Source of the DNA: a bacterium
GTDB taxonomy: Bacteria > Zhuqueibacterota > QNDG01 > JAGLOF01
DNA: 64,000 bases
Direction: 5' to 3'
Assembly (NCBI GenBank): GCA_016934955.1
Contig: JAFGRY010000043.1
Location: forward strand, 30,966-94,965
The notes under the pieces are model-generated. The model saw only the letters and a program-made list of their open reading frames with translations, was not told the origin of the DNA and did not search any database. The translations under genes and the position numbers were made by a program. Below are positions 27,446 through 35,836 of the stretch, piece by piece. How positions within the stretch are numbered: position 1 is the stretch's first letter; every line of letters begins with the position of its first letter.

Positions 27446-29515
27446 ATGAATGTGAAAAAGAGAGCGGCGCTGCTGCTTGCTGTCATGACCTCCGGAACCG
27501 TTTCTCACGCAGCGGCCGGAAGCGATTCATTGACCGGCACCTGGAACGTCATTCCCCCGCTGAGTGCCGAAATAGGGCTCTACCGGACGCTTTCGCTGGG
27601 AATATCGCTGGAGGATGACAGTGTCCGCATCACCCACCGCTGGGGCGGCGCCCGGGCCCTGGAGGAGACGATGGTCCTGCCCCTCGACGGGACGCCCGAG
27701 CAGATTCCCTTTGAAAGCAGAGTGTTTCCCACGAATGTCTTCATGGGACTTTCACAACCGGTCGGCGGATCAAAAACCGTTACAGCGAGGCTGTCGGAGG
27801 ACAAGCGGTCACTGTCAATCAGCGAGACCTGGTATATCCAGGCATCCCAGGGACCGGCGCCCCTGAACGTACGCCGGACATTCACCTGTGATGACAACGC
27901 CCCTGTGCTCACCTACGCAATCGACCGTTCCACCCGCAAATCGGACACACCGGTTACGTACATCCTGAAAAGGGCCGGCGCCAGAGAAGCCTGGTACATG
28001 CAGCTGAATAATGACTGGCGGATTGACGGGGATCTTGCGAGGCAGGCCTGCGTGATCAGCATGCAGGGCCTGGTGAACAGAAACGGCCCTCTGCTCTATT
28101 TCATCTATCCGGACACCTGGGATTTCCGTTTCACTCCCGGTGTCAAGACCTTCCTTGAATCGGATCATTATTACACATTCAGGGAAATCCGGTCTCTGCA
28201 ACAGGCGTTCTCCCTCTTCAAAAGCAGCCTGAAGGGGTATGTCGTCTGGGATAAAGAGGTGAGAACATCTCTCGTCGTCGCCTTCACCATCGCCGGCCTT
28301 GAGGATGCGGTGGTCGTCAGCGAGGATCTCATTCCCCTGGCAGAGGCGGCCGGTCTCACGCCGGCGGCAGATCTTCGCGGCCGTTTCGCCGGTCTTTCAG
28401 ATGCCGCGATATATGAATGGGCGGTGGAGCGCTACTGGGATCGATGCAGTCATGAGATGCTCGTCTGGATGGGCGGCGAAGCCGGCGGGGTGATGAAACC
28501 GGGTGTCGCCGACTGGGGCATTTACAGCCGGGCGTTCTTTCAGGACCTCTCGACAAAGCCCTCAGACGAAGAGGAATACGCTCTCGCCTGCCGGCTGCTG
28601 GCCGACCTGCAGCCGATGTCCCTCATCTTTGGATGGCATTCCTACGCCAAGGACAAGGAACGGGACCATGTAACGCTCACCTCACGGTACGGGCACCGGG
28701 TCGAGGGTCTGCACACGCTTCCCAACATGAGCTTTTCAAGCCAGGTTGCGGCGACACCCGGCTTTGCATACAGGAATAATCATACGATCGAACCCGGGAA
28801 ACGCTACCTCCCGGAAAATATGGTCTACATCGCCTGCGTTCAGACCGACTGTCTCGGTCTGGGAGCCTGGACGCGTCCGGGCAGGGGAGAGATCCCCTAT
28901 GCCTGGGAAGTGACCATGAACTGGTCCTGGCTGGCCCCGGCCATGATGGAATTCTTCTACACCCAGGCCACGCCCAACGACTATTTCATCGGGGCGCTTT
29001 CCGGTCCCGGCTACCTCTATCCCAAAGCGGTGCCGGATTCCCTGCTGCCCCGGCTCATCACCACGGCGGCGGGACTGATGCGCGATCTCGACCTCAATGT
29101 CTTCGAAATCATGGATTACTCGGAAGGTGCCACCGTAGAGGGTAACACCGAGCTCACCGAGCCGGTGGTGCATGCCTACTATGAGGGGATGCCCGACGCC
29201 ATCGGGTTCATCAACGGCTATGCCCCCGCCCGCACCTTTACCTGCCGCGACGGTCGTCCCCTCATCTCCTATGATTACTATCTGTCACCGGAGCGGTCGG
29301 AAGCGGCCGCGGCCGCCGACCTGGAAGAGCTGGCCGTCATCAACGGGAAACGGCCCTATTTCCTCCTGATGCATGTCAGGCAGTGGAGCGACATCTCCCG
29401 GGTGAAGGGAATTCTTGACCGCCTCGGGCCGGAATTCACAGTGGTGCCGCTGGATCTGTTCCTTAAAATGGCCGGTGAACAGCCGACGTTTCGGGAAAAA
29501 TTATTATCACATTGA
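27446..29515 (+). CDS. Exported GxGYxYP-family putative glycoside hydrolase
   Basis: A 689-residue protein. A signal peptide ends at about residue 25 (SHAAAG). A beta-rich N-terminal region is followed by DLARQACVISMQGLVNRNGPLLYF, the family's N-terminal motif. The family signature occurs as SGPGYLYPKAVP near residue 520. FLLMHVRQW near the C-terminus also fits. The family is predicted to be a carbohydrate-active TIM-like enzyme, with unproven activity. GGGAG lies upstream of the ATG, 28 bases after the asparaginase-like gene, so the two may be co-transcribed. Confidence 0.86.
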   Translation: MNVKKRAALLLAVMTSGTVSHAAAGSDSLTGTWNVIPPLSAEIGLYRTLSLGISLEDDSVRITHRWGGARALEETMVLPLDGTPEQIPFESRVFPTNVFMGLSQPVGGSKTVTARLSEDKRSLSISETWYIQASQGPAPLNVRRTFTCDDNAPVLTYAIDRSTRKSDTPVTYILKRAGAREAWYMQLNNDWRIDGDLARQACVISMQGLVNRNGPLLYFIYPDTWDFRFTPGVKTFLESDHYYTFREIRSLQQAFSLFKSSLKGYVVWDKEVRTSLVVAFTIAGLEDAVVVSEDLIPLAEAAGLTPAADLRGRFAGLSDAAIYEWAVERYWDRCSHEMLVWMGGEAGGVMKPGVADWGIYSRAFFQDLSTKPSDEEEYALACRLLADLQPMSLIFGWHSYAKDKERDHVTLTSRYGHRVEGLHTLPNMSFSSQVAATPGFAYRNNHTIEPGKRYLPENMVYIACVQTDCLGLGAWTRPGRGEIPYAWEVTMNWSWLAPAMMEFFYTQATPNDYFIGALSGPGYLYPKAVPDSLLPRLITTAAGLMRDLDLNVFEIMDYSEGATVEGNTELTEPVVHAYYEGMPDAIGFINGYAPARTFTCRDGRPLISYDYYLSPERSEAAAAADLEELAVINGKRPYFLLMHVRQWSDISRVKGILDRLGPEFTVVPLDLFLKMAGEQPTFREKLLSH

Positions 29516-29523
29516 TGGTTTTG

Positions 29524-29565
29524 TTTTGTAGGGCCACCCTATAGGGTGACCCTACTACAAAAATA
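29524..29565. terminator. Nested palindrome, bidirectional terminator between convergent genes
   Basis: TTTTGTAGGG (29524-29533) pairs with CCCTAC-t-ACAAAA (29550-29562), enclosing ACCCTA/TAGGGT (29536-29547). T-runs lie on both strands, so it can stop both the GxGYxYP gene and the opposing SPL-like gene. The sequence looks like a dispersed intergenic repeat; a genome search would show whether it recurs. Confidence 0.72.
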
Positions 29566-29577
29566 ATCGCACCATCG

Positions 29578-30711
29578 TTATTGGTAATATTCCGGCAACG
29601 GCCGGTCCATATCGATTTCCGGAAACCGGCGATGCAGGCTCTCCGCAAACCGGAAATCCAGATCAGCATTGGATGAGGGGTGGAATCCCGTTACGGCATC
29701 CCATACCCAGGGCGGTTCCATACAGAAATAGATAAAAAGGTCACGCGAATACTCACGAATACGATCATATACGGTCCGGAACAGACCGATTCGTTTCGGA
29801 CGCAGATACCGCATTTTTCCATCCCTGCCCCGGATCATTTCATCATACAGAATCGAACTTTCCGGAAACCGCCGCAGCATGACCTCTCTGAGACTCGGCG
29901 GATAGCGCAGCGCGCCCAGGCTTATCCAGGCGATCCGGCCCGGATCGATTCGGCGGAACAGTGCGTCCACCATTTCCCGGTAGCCTTCGCCGGCCTGCTC
30001 CGTTTGAACGATGGGGTCGAAATGGAACGCCAGGAGAAAGCCCCGCTCCTGACAGCGTTCCGCGGCATCCAGGCGTCCGTTCACAGGCGCCGCCCGCAGT
30101 TCCTCCCGCCGCACCACCTCCTTCGCGTTCATCGACCAGGCGATGACACTGTTGGCGGGATTGGCGGTCAGGAGCGCATCGACATGATCCGTTTTCGTTT
30201 TCAACTCCAGCAGGCAATTTCTTCTGCTGTTGAAAAACGAGATAAACTCCCGGGACTGACCGGTAATACGGTCAAGGGCCAGACTGTCGGCAAGCTCACC
30301 GGTGCCGAACCGGAAAAAGCGGCGCGGCTGCGCTCTCTGCAGGGCGGCAATCTCTTGCATTATATCGCCGGTGTTGGCGAAAAGGGTGATCAGCGGCCGT
30401 TCGAGGTAGGCCTGGAGCACACAGTAGCTGCAATCCATCGGGCACTGGTTGGCGCTGTTGATTACCGTGTAACGGCAGCAGAGATAGGGCGGGTTGGTGG
30501 CCGGGCAGGGTTTAACCAGATGTCCCCTGTCCGTGGTAATGTGAATGATCCGTTTGCCGCGGGAGTGATCGATTCCGTCGAAATGCCGCCGGATCTCAAC
30601 GGTGTCCCCCCTGAACACGGGAACGCCGGGAAGCGCGGCGAGCACCCGTTCAGCCAGCGGACTTTCTGCCGCGGTCTCATCGATCACGATCTCTTTGAAC
30701 CGGTAATGCAC
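29578..30711 (-). CDS. SPL-like (spore photoproduct lyase family) radical SAM protein
   Basis: A 377-residue protein. The radical SAM cluster cysteines are Cys90, Cys94 and Cys97 (QCPMDCSYCVLQ), the same positions as in Bacillus SplB. LERPLITLFANTGDI and DRITG...KTKTDHVDALL also follow that family. In SplB a later cysteine (Cys141) donates the hydrogen atom; the matching stretch here is FGTGELADS, with no cysteine, so repair of spore photoproduct is unlikely. Cys69, Cys78 and Cys79 form an extra cysteine group before the cluster. The GTG start lies one base after the ParB-like gene stop, so the two are coupled. The substrate is unknown. Confidence 0.85.
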   Translation of the reverse strand: MHYRFKEIVIDETAAESPLAERVLAALPGVPVFRGDTVEIRRHFDGIDHSRGKRIIHITTDRGHLVKPCPATNPPYLCCRYTVINSANQCPMDCSYCVLQAYLERPLITLFANTGDIMQEIAALQRAQPRRFFRFGTGELADSLALDRITGQSREFISFFNSRRNCLLELKTKTDHVDALLTANPANSVIAWSMNAKEVVRREELRAAPVNGRLDAAERCQERGFLLAFHFDPIVQTEQAGEGYREMVDALFRRIDPGRIAWISLGALRYPPSLREVMLRRFPESSILYDEMIRGRDGKMRYLRPKRIGLFRTVYDRIREYSRDLFIYFCMEPPWVWDAVTGFHPSSNADLDFRFAESLHRRFPEIDMDRPLPEYYQ

Positions 30712-30712
30712 T

Positions 30713-31669
30713 TCAGATCTCTTTCAGCATGTCCCGAAGAACGGGCATCAGGCCGGGACGGCGGAGCCAGCCGGCTGCGGCTTCAAGATCCTCAGCGGTT
30801 TTCAGGCGGGCGGAAACGGCGATGCCCGGCTCCTCGAGCGTTGCATCCCAGTCGACAGCCACGCATGCCGGCGGGGCCGACTCTCTGACCAGGCTCCTCA
30901 GCCGTTGCAGGATCGACGTAAGCTCCGGATACCGGAGTTCCAGAAGGCATTTTTTCAGATGGCGCCGTTTCTGGCTCCCGTTCATGTCCGGAGACTCCAG
31001 AATGGCGGTGATCTCTCCGCTCTCCAGGACCGCAGCTGCAGGAATCTTTCCTCGTCCCGCAATATCGGCGGTGAGCTGCATCACCTCCGCGAGCTCCACC
31101 GCTCGCATATGGAGTCCGGCCGCAACGGCCATCCAGCGATCCTGCAGCGCCGGATCCATACCGGTGAACATGCGGCACTGTTTCAGTGACAGGCCGTTGC
31201 CGGAGATATATTCCCGGACCGACTGCTGCAGGTCGAGGAGGACGGAAAGCTCTTCCCTCACCGGCGGCTGGTTCGGGATACCCAGCAGATCCGCAAAACG
31301 GTGCAGGAGGGCGTCATGATGGTCCAGCCGGTGAAGAATCGCGAGTATGCGGGCTTTCCCGATCACGCTGATCTCATTGGCCGCTGTGTGAATCCGCACC
31401 TCGTTGTAAAAATGTTCCGCTGCCGGAAGGGCGGCGGAGAGCAGTCTCACCGGTACCTCTTCAAGCCCGGTTTCCTTTACCGCCCGCAGACGGCTGAACC
31501 CCGCTACCGGCACATAGGGAGGATCGGTGTCGGAGACAAGAACCGGCACCGGAGTGATGACACCCGACGCACGGACCGATGCGACCAGACCTCGTATATC
31601 CCGGTCGTCACAAAAACGAAAAAAGAAATCCTCGCGGATCTCTTTGACGGGAATTACGGAGAAAGGCAT
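30713..31669 (-). CDS. ParB/Srx-fold (ParB N-terminal domain) protein
   Basis: A 318-residue protein. Residues 1-90 look like the ParB N-terminal nuclease/CTPase fold: PVKEIREDFFFRF, GVITPVPVLV, then GFSRLRAVKETGLEEVPVRL, where GxxRxRA is the phosphate-binding box (here GFSRLRA). The middle and C-terminal parts are helical, with KARILAILHRLD, LSLKQCRMF and LQRLRSLV. These resemble the HTH and linker region of ParB but are too divergent to call. No parA is adjacent, so it is not a partition locus. GGAGG sits 6 bases before the ATG, inside the 14-base gap to the HAD gene. It is directly followed by the SPL-like enzyme. Confidence 0.8.
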   Translation of the reverse strand: MPFSVIPVKEIREDFFFRFCDDRDIRGLVASVRASGVITPVPVLVSDTDPPYVPVAGFSRLRAVKETGLEEVPVRLLSAALPAAEHFYNEVRIHTAANEISVIGKARILAILHRLDHHDALLHRFADLLGIPNQPPVREELSVLLDLQQSVREYISGNGLSLKQCRMFTGMDPALQDRWMAVAAGLHMRAVELAEVMQLTADIAGRGKIPAAAVLESGEITAILESPDMNGSQKRRHLKKCLLELRYPELTSILQRLRSLVRESAPPACVAVDWDATLEEPGIAVSARLKTAEDLEAAAGWLRRPGLMPVLRDMLKEI

Positions 31670-31683
31670 ATGGTCCTCCCTGT

Positions 31684-32358
31684 TCAGCGAGCGGTGAACG
31701 AACGCGCCTGCCAGAGCGCGCTGATCGTATCCATGTCCAGGCGGGACAGGGCATCGATCACCAGGTCGGCCTCGCTGTAATCCTGATTATGGCTGTTGGG
31801 GCTTTCAAATCCGATGCAGGACATTCCGGCCGCCCGGGCCGCGCGAATGCCGTTTGTTGAATCTTCGATGACGAGACAGTATGCCGGATCGACCCCCAGC
31901 TTTCGGGCCTCCAGAAGAAAGATATCGGGCGCGGGCTTGGGAACCGCCACTTCTTCACCGCTTGTTACCGCGGTAAAAAGGGAGTCGAGTTCGAATTTCC
32001 GGATTACCGTGTCAATAAGCGAGCGGTCTGAGCTCGAGGCAAGTCCGAGCATAAAACCGGCGCGTTTGCAGGCAGCGATACAGTCGAGCGCACCCGGAAT
32101 GGCGGTGACTTCATTTCTATAGAGGGCAAGCAGATTGGAAGCGTGGACGGGATAGAGGTCATCGATAGAAACCGGCAGATTATAATCGGCAATAAAGCCC
32201 TCCAGCAGCAGTCTCGGTGTACGCCCCATGTATACATGAAAGGCTTCATCGGGGATATCGAGATTGAAAGGCGCCAATATCGCCCGTTCAGCCTTGATGT
32301 GCAGCGGTTCGCTGTCTGCGATGACCCCGTCCATATCGAATAGTATGGCTTCAAACAT
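31684..32358 (-). CDS. HAD-superfamily phosphatase (beta-phosphoglucomutase-like)
   Basis: A 224-residue HAD hydrolase with motif I DMDGVIADSEPLH, motif II SSSDRS, the motif III lysine in KPAPDIFLLEA and motif IV EDSTNGIRAA. The GVIADSEPLH start and the helical cap are typical of beta-phosphoglucomutase/phosphatase types acting on small sugar phosphates. It lies 14 bases upstream of the ParB-like gene on the same strand and likely starts that operon. The link may be only transcriptional. No clear ribosome-binding site. Confidence 0.92.
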   Translation of the reverse strand: MFEAILFDMDGVIADSEPLHIKAERAILAPFNLDIPDEAFHVYMGRTPRLLLEGFIADYNLPVSIDDLYPVHASNLLALYRNEVTAIPGALDCIAACKRAGFMLGLASSSDRSLIDTVIRKFELDSLFTAVTSGEEVAVPKPAPDIFLLEARKLGVDPAYCLVIEDSTNGIRAARAAGMSCIGFESPNSHNQDYSEADLVIDALSRLDMDTISALWQARSFTAR

Positions 32359-32410
32359 GTGCTGTCACCGTCTCGTTCCCGGGAACGCTCCGTCACTATC
32401 CGGAAAAATC

Positions 32411-32434
32411 AAAACCCGTCTGATGACGGGTTTT
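32411..32434 (-). terminator. Intrinsic terminator of the tRNA operon
   Basis: AAAACCCGTC (32411-32420), loop TGAT, GACGGGTTTT (32425-32434). Read on the minus strand, it directly follows tRNA-Leu and ends in a T-run, so it should end the Gly-Cys-Leu transcript before the HAD gene. Confidence 0.88.
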
Positions 32435-32435
32435 G

Positions 32436-32521
32436 TACCGGGAGCCGGAATCGAACCGGCACGTCCGTTTAGGGACGAGGGATTTTAAGTCCCTTGCGTC
32501 TACCAGTTTCGCCATCCCGGC
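32436..32521 (-). tRNA. tRNA-Leu: tRNA-Leu (TAA anticodon)
   Basis: An 86-base cloverleaf with long variable arm. The acceptor is GCCGGGA paired with TCCCGGT, and the T-loop contains TTCGATTC. The anticodon loop reads CTTAAAA (TAA). CCA is not encoded. Confidence 0.95.
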
Positions 32522-32532
32522 AAAAAAAAAAG

Positions 32533-32605
32533 AGGCGGCGAGCGGATTCGAACCGCTGAATAGAGATTTTGCAGACCTCTGCCTTAGCCACTTGGCCACG
32601 CCGCC
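32533..32605 (-). tRNA. tRNA-Cys: tRNA-Cys (GCA anticodon)
   Basis: A 73-base cloverleaf. Acceptor GGCGGCG pairs with CGCCGCC, D-arm GGCCAAGTGGCTAAGGC, anticodon loop CTGCAAA, T-arm AGCGGTTCGAATCCGCT. CCA is not encoded. Middle gene of the cluster. Confidence 0.95.
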
Positions 32606-32618
32606 TATAAAAAAAAAG

Positions 32619-32691
32619 AGCGGGAAACGGGACTCGAACCCGCGACAATCACGTTGGCAACGTGATGCTCTACCAACTGAGCTATTCCCGC
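32619..32691 (-). tRNA. tRNA-Gly: tRNA-Gly (GCC anticodon)
   Basis: A 73-base cloverleaf. Acceptor GCGGGAA pairs with TTCCCGC, D-arm AGCTCAGTTGGTAGAGC, anticodon loop TTGCCAA, T-arm GCGGGTTCGAGTCCCGT. First tRNA of the cluster, about 140 bases after the predicted transcription start. Confidence 0.95.
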
Positions 32692-32825
32692 TTGTTAAGA
32701 TAATCTTTTCGCAGCCGCTCGATAATTCGCGAGCGCCTGTCCCGCACCGCCTGCCGGTTACGCCTGGCCGACCGGGCGGAATAAAAAAGAATCAACATCA
32801 TTAAAAGAACGAAAATTACTTTCAC
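32682..32825 (-). CDS. Possible 47-residue membrane peptide ending inside tRNA-Gly
   Basis: On the minus strand a GTG at 32825 opens a 48-codon frame. It encodes one hydrophobic helix (VIFVLLMMLILFY) followed by a very basic tail (RSARRNRQAVRDRRSR). The TAG stop lies within the 5' part of tRNA-Gly. The predicted promoter puts the transcript start only a few bases upstream, so translation would be leaderless, and no ribosome-binding site is seen. The composition is typical of real small membrane proteins, but overlap with a tRNA argues for caution. Confidence 0.3.
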   Translation of the reverse strand: MKVIFVLLMMLILFYSARSARRNRQAVRDRRSRIIERLRKDYLNKRE

Positions 32826-32836
32826 AAGAGATCAAC

Positions 32837-32864
32837 AATATACGAAAATTTTTTATTTTGTCAA
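32837..32864 (-). promoter_or_regulatory. Sigma-70 promoter of the tRNA operon
   Basis: On the minus strand TTGACA (32864-32859), a 16-base AT-rich spacer, then TATATT (32842-32837). Transcription would start near 32830 and run through tRNA-Gly, -Cys and -Leu to the terminator at 32411-32434. Confidence 0.8.
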
Positions 32865-32872
32865 GCAGGTTT

Positions 32873-33064
32873 TTAAAAAGAGCTGTTTTTTTCTTTGAAC
32901 CTGCCGACCGTAAAATAGCTGTACATATTTCTGCCGCAGCCGTTCGGACACCGGTATAAACGGAATTGTTCCAGGCACTCATCGTATGTCTTTACCTTGA
33001 TCCGTTTCACCGTCTCGCACTTCTCACAGGTAATGACAAGTTCATGATATTCCGCTTCTACCAT
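32873..33064 (-). CDS. Small zinc-binding protein (CxxC pairs)
   Basis: A 63-residue protein with CEKC (residues 13-16) and a second group CPNGC (near residue 39), as in a zinc ribbon or rubredoxin-like knuckle. A basic segment VKRIKVKTYDECLEQF lies between them. AGGAGG lies 5 bases before the ATG, one of the best ribosome-binding sites in the window, which supports it as a real gene. Function is unknown; nucleic-acid or protein binding is likely. Confidence 0.7.
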   Translation of the reverse strand: MVEAEYHELVITCEKCETVKRIKVKTYDECLEQFRLYRCPNGCGRNMYSYFTVGRFKEKNSSF

Positions 33065-33250
33065 TGGAGCCTCCTGTTTCCGCCCGCACCGTAAAATTTA
33101 CGAATAACCATGAATTTGTCAAGAAAAAACAGTATTTGTTTGCTTATAAATGAAAAAATCGGTATCTACTATGTGCAACAATCCCGGTATATGACCGTAG
33201 ACTGTACAATTACACATCTATTCATACATACATTCAGAATGGAGTATATC

Positions 33251-34783
33251 ATGAAACGAGCACTGAAACTGTTCATTCTCTTCCTGTTCTGGGTCGTCAC
33301 GGCAGCGGCACAGACTGGAAAAACAGGATTTGAAGCGGTCACCGCAGCCGCCGTAAAGCAGCAGCTGGCCTATCTCGCTTCAGACGATATGATGGGAAGA
33401 GATACGCCCAGCGCCGAGCTGGATACCTGCGCCCGCTATATCGCGGACTGGTTCAAAGCACAGGGACTCGAACCGGCCGGTGCGAACACCGATTATTTCC
33501 ACCGCTTCAATCTCACCAGAAACACGCTTGGATCCCCCAATTCCTGCACGCTGCAACGGGACGGGGCTGAACAGCTCTTTGAGATCAAAGACGACTTTGT
33601 CCCCATTTCGTTTACCGCAAACCGAAAAGTGTCCGCACCGGTGGTCTTCGCGGGCTATGGTATCACCGCGCCCGAATATGACTATGACGACTACGCCACC
33701 ATCGATGCAAAAGGTAAAATTGTCTTCATTTTTACGCATGAACCCCAGGAAAATGATACAACCAGTCTGTTTCACACGACCCGGCTGAGCGAGCACAGCA
33801 AGGAAGAGATCAAGGTCATGAACGCCATCAAGCATGGCGCCGTCGGTATGATCATGGTCACCGATCCCAACAACCATCGGTTCAGAAAACCGCCCAATCC
33901 CTGGCCCTCCCTGCTTCGCAACGCCCCTGAAGACGCCGTCCCTCTCAGTTTTGAAGAAAAGATGGACAATAAGATCGTGGCCATTCGAATCGGGAAAAAA
34001 ATGGCCGAAGCGGTTATCGCCCCGTCCGGACGCACGCTCTCCGAACTCCAGTCCGCCATCGACGCCGACCTCAGCAATCACTCAAGCGACATCCCCGGAA
34101 TAACCCTCACCATTGAGACGACTCTGAATTATGAACGTCTTCCGACACAGAATGTGGTGGGACAGCTCAGAGGGTATGATCCGGATCTTTCCGGTGACTA
34201 TGTCGTCATCGGCGCCCATTATGACCATGTCGGCGCCCTCAACGACACAACGGTGTTCAACGGCGCCGACGACAACGCCTCGGGCACGGTAGGCGTAATG
34301 ACCCTGGCAAAGGCGTTTTCGACCGTAAAAACACGCAGAAGCCTTCTCTTCTGCACCTGGGCGGGCGAAGAAAAGGGACTCTTCGGATCGCGGTACTATG
34401 TCAATTCCGATCCGGTCATCCCCCTGGAAAAGACGGTCGCGTACTTCAACATGGATATGATCGGCCGCATGGATTCCACGGAAGTGAGAATTTCCGGCAT
34501 CACCAGCGGTGACCGTTTCCGGGATATCATCGACAGGGCCAACGCGGAAATCGGCCTCCAGATTATCGAACGAAAGAGTGTCAGCCGCAGTGACCACGCC
34601 CCCTTTCACGACCGGGGCATCCCGGTGCTGGGATTCGACACCGATTTTCATCCCGATTATCACCAGACGACCGACACCATTGAAAAATGCTCACCCGAAG
34701 GTATCGTGCGGGTCTGCAGGCTGCTCTATCTCATCACGAGAGAGGTCGCGGACAGAGATGCGGCACCTGTATTTCAGGAATAA
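33251..34783 (+). CDS. Exported M28-family zinc aminopeptidase (copy 1)
   Basis: A 510-residue protein. ATG 33251 follows GGAG and opens a signal peptide (to about residue 21, TAAAQ); the longer upstream frame is not needed. A PA-like insert (APVVFAGYGITAPEYDYDDY) lies before the M28 core. Metal ligands and catalytic residues are visible: His in GAHYDHVG (about residue 322), Asp in GADDNASG, the Glu pair in GEEKGLFGSRYY, Asp in MDMIG and a late His in DFHPDYHQTTDT. It trims N-terminal residues from peptides outside the cytoplasm. It is about half identical by eye to the copy at 35837. Confidence 0.94.
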   Translation: MKRALKLFILFLFWVVTAAAQTGKTGFEAVTAAAVKQQLAYLASDDMMGRDTPSAELDTCARYIADWFKAQGLEPAGANTDYFHRFNLTRNTLGSPNSCTLQRDGAEQLFEIKDDFVPISFTANRKVSAPVVFAGYGITAPEYDYDDYATIDAKGKIVFIFTHEPQENDTTSLFHTTRLSEHSKEEIKVMNAIKHGAVGMIMVTDPNNHRFRKPPNPWPSLLRNAPEDAVPLSFEEKMDNKIVAIRIGKKMAEAVIAPSGRTLSELQSAIDADLSNHSSDIPGITLTIETTLNYERLPTQNVVGQLRGYDPDLSGDYVVIGAHYDHVGALNDTTVFNGADDNASGTVGVMTLAKAFSTVKTRRSLLFCTWAGEEKGLFGSRYYVNSDPVIPLEKTVAYFNMDMIGRMDSTEVRISGITSGDRFRDIIDRANAEIGLQIIERKSVSRSDHAPFHDRGIPVLGFDTDFHPDYHQTTDTIEKCSPEGIVRVCRLLYLITREVADRDAAPVFQE

Positions 34784-34929
34784 ACCAGGAGAGAAAAGTA
34801 ATATTTTAGAATAAAATCAGGCATCATCTGTTTGATGATCATATTCAGAACAGATTGTAACAGACACAATCGACGACTGAACATCTTGCTGTTCTGGAAT
34901 TACCATAACACAGTCACGGAGGAGAAATC

Positions 34930-35820
34930 ATGAAAAAGATCAATCTGCGCACTATGAGCATTCTGGTAACCGGCATCGCCCTGGCCGCCGCACTGTCCGG
35001 TTGCGGCCCCAAAAACGGCATTGTCGGTGATCCGGTAAAGGGAATGGCCCTCGCCTATTCGCTCGGGGAAGGTCAGTCCCTGACCTACAGCAGCAGTATC
35101 ACCACCACCATGAACACCGAACAGATGGGCCAGGCCTTCACCATCGACCAGGGACAGGACATCGAGTTCACCATCACCGGACAGGGGAAAGACAGCGAGG
35201 GCAATTATATTTCGGCATTGAAATTCGATGCCTATACCCAGACCATGGAAGGCGTGCCCGGCATGCAGTCGCCCGATGTGTCCGATGTGCCCGGACATGT
35301 CATGGAATACATTTTTTCCCCCCAGGGAAAACGGATTGCCTTGAACGATCCGGATACCGTGATGATCGACCTGGGACAGATGAACGGCGGTCCCCAGCCG
35401 CTCACGGCCATGATTCAGGTCCTGCTCGCCTCCCTGCCCAAAGACGTTAAAAAGATCGGCGACACCTGGACGGACACACGGCAGGACACCACCCAGAGAA
35501 TGGGTATGGATGTGATCAACAGTTCCGAGACGACATACACAATCGAAACCGAAGAAACCGTAAACGGGTACAAATGCCTGAAGATCCTCGCCGAAACTAC
35601 CGGCACCATCGACGGTTCCGGAGAGACCCAGGGCATGCAGCTGACCATCGAGGGTGACGTTGAAACGACCACCACGGTCTATTTCGCCTACATGGAGCAG
35701 AAAATGGTAAAGCAGGTTTCCGAGTCGTTCTCGGAATCGACAGTGGTTGTTTCCGGCCCCGTGAATATGACACAGCCGGTGGTGACGGAATCAAAAATCA
35801 CCGTCGAACTCGTCAAATAA
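34930..35820 (+). CDS. Lipoprotein of unknown function (DUF6263-like), between the M28 genes
   Basis: A 296-residue lipoprotein (LSGCG lipobox, Cys about residue 25). The fold appears all-beta: SLGEGQSLTYSSSITTTM, then TYTIETEETVNGYKCLKI, and YFAYMEQKMVKQVSES. It resembles DUF6263-type proteins, but I am not certain of the family. The protein at 39857 shares this layout and is a clear paralogue (YKCLKI versus IECLKI; GTIDGSGE versus GTIDTPAE). AGGAGG lies 6 bases before the ATG. It is 16 bases upstream of the second M28 gene, so the two are probably co-transcribed. Confidence 0.8.
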   Translation: MKKINLRTMSILVTGIALAAALSGCGPKNGIVGDPVKGMALAYSLGEGQSLTYSSSITTTMNTEQMGQAFTIDQGQDIEFTITGQGKDSEGNYISALKFDAYTQTMEGVPGMQSPDVSDVPGHVMEYIFSPQGKRIALNDPDTVMIDLGQMNGGPQPLTAMIQVLLASLPKDVKKIGDTWTDTRQDTTQRMGMDVINSSETTYTIETEETVNGYKCLKILAETTGTIDGSGETQGMQLTIEGDVETTTTVYFAYMEQKMVKQVSESFSESTVVVSGPVNMTQPVVTESKITVELVK

Positions 35821-35836
35821 AGGGGAGCGCATCAGG

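Noticed and set aside
29680..30888. 402-codon plus-strand frame
   Set aside because: Antisense to the SPL-like radical SAM gene and the end of the ParB-like gene, with no recognisable motif.
30713..31669. Chromosome partition locus or replication origin
   Set aside because: The ParB-like gene has no parA neighbour, and no parS-like or DnaA-box cluster was seen around it.
32396..32804. Short protein-coding frames across the tRNA cluster on both strands
   Set aside because: Their peptides (SGSNPLAASFF, ESNRHVRLGTRDFKSLA) are standard translations of tRNA genes.
34822..34839. Hairpin ATCATC/GATGAT in the gap before 34930
   Set aside because: Six AT-rich base pairs without a T-run; likely chance.
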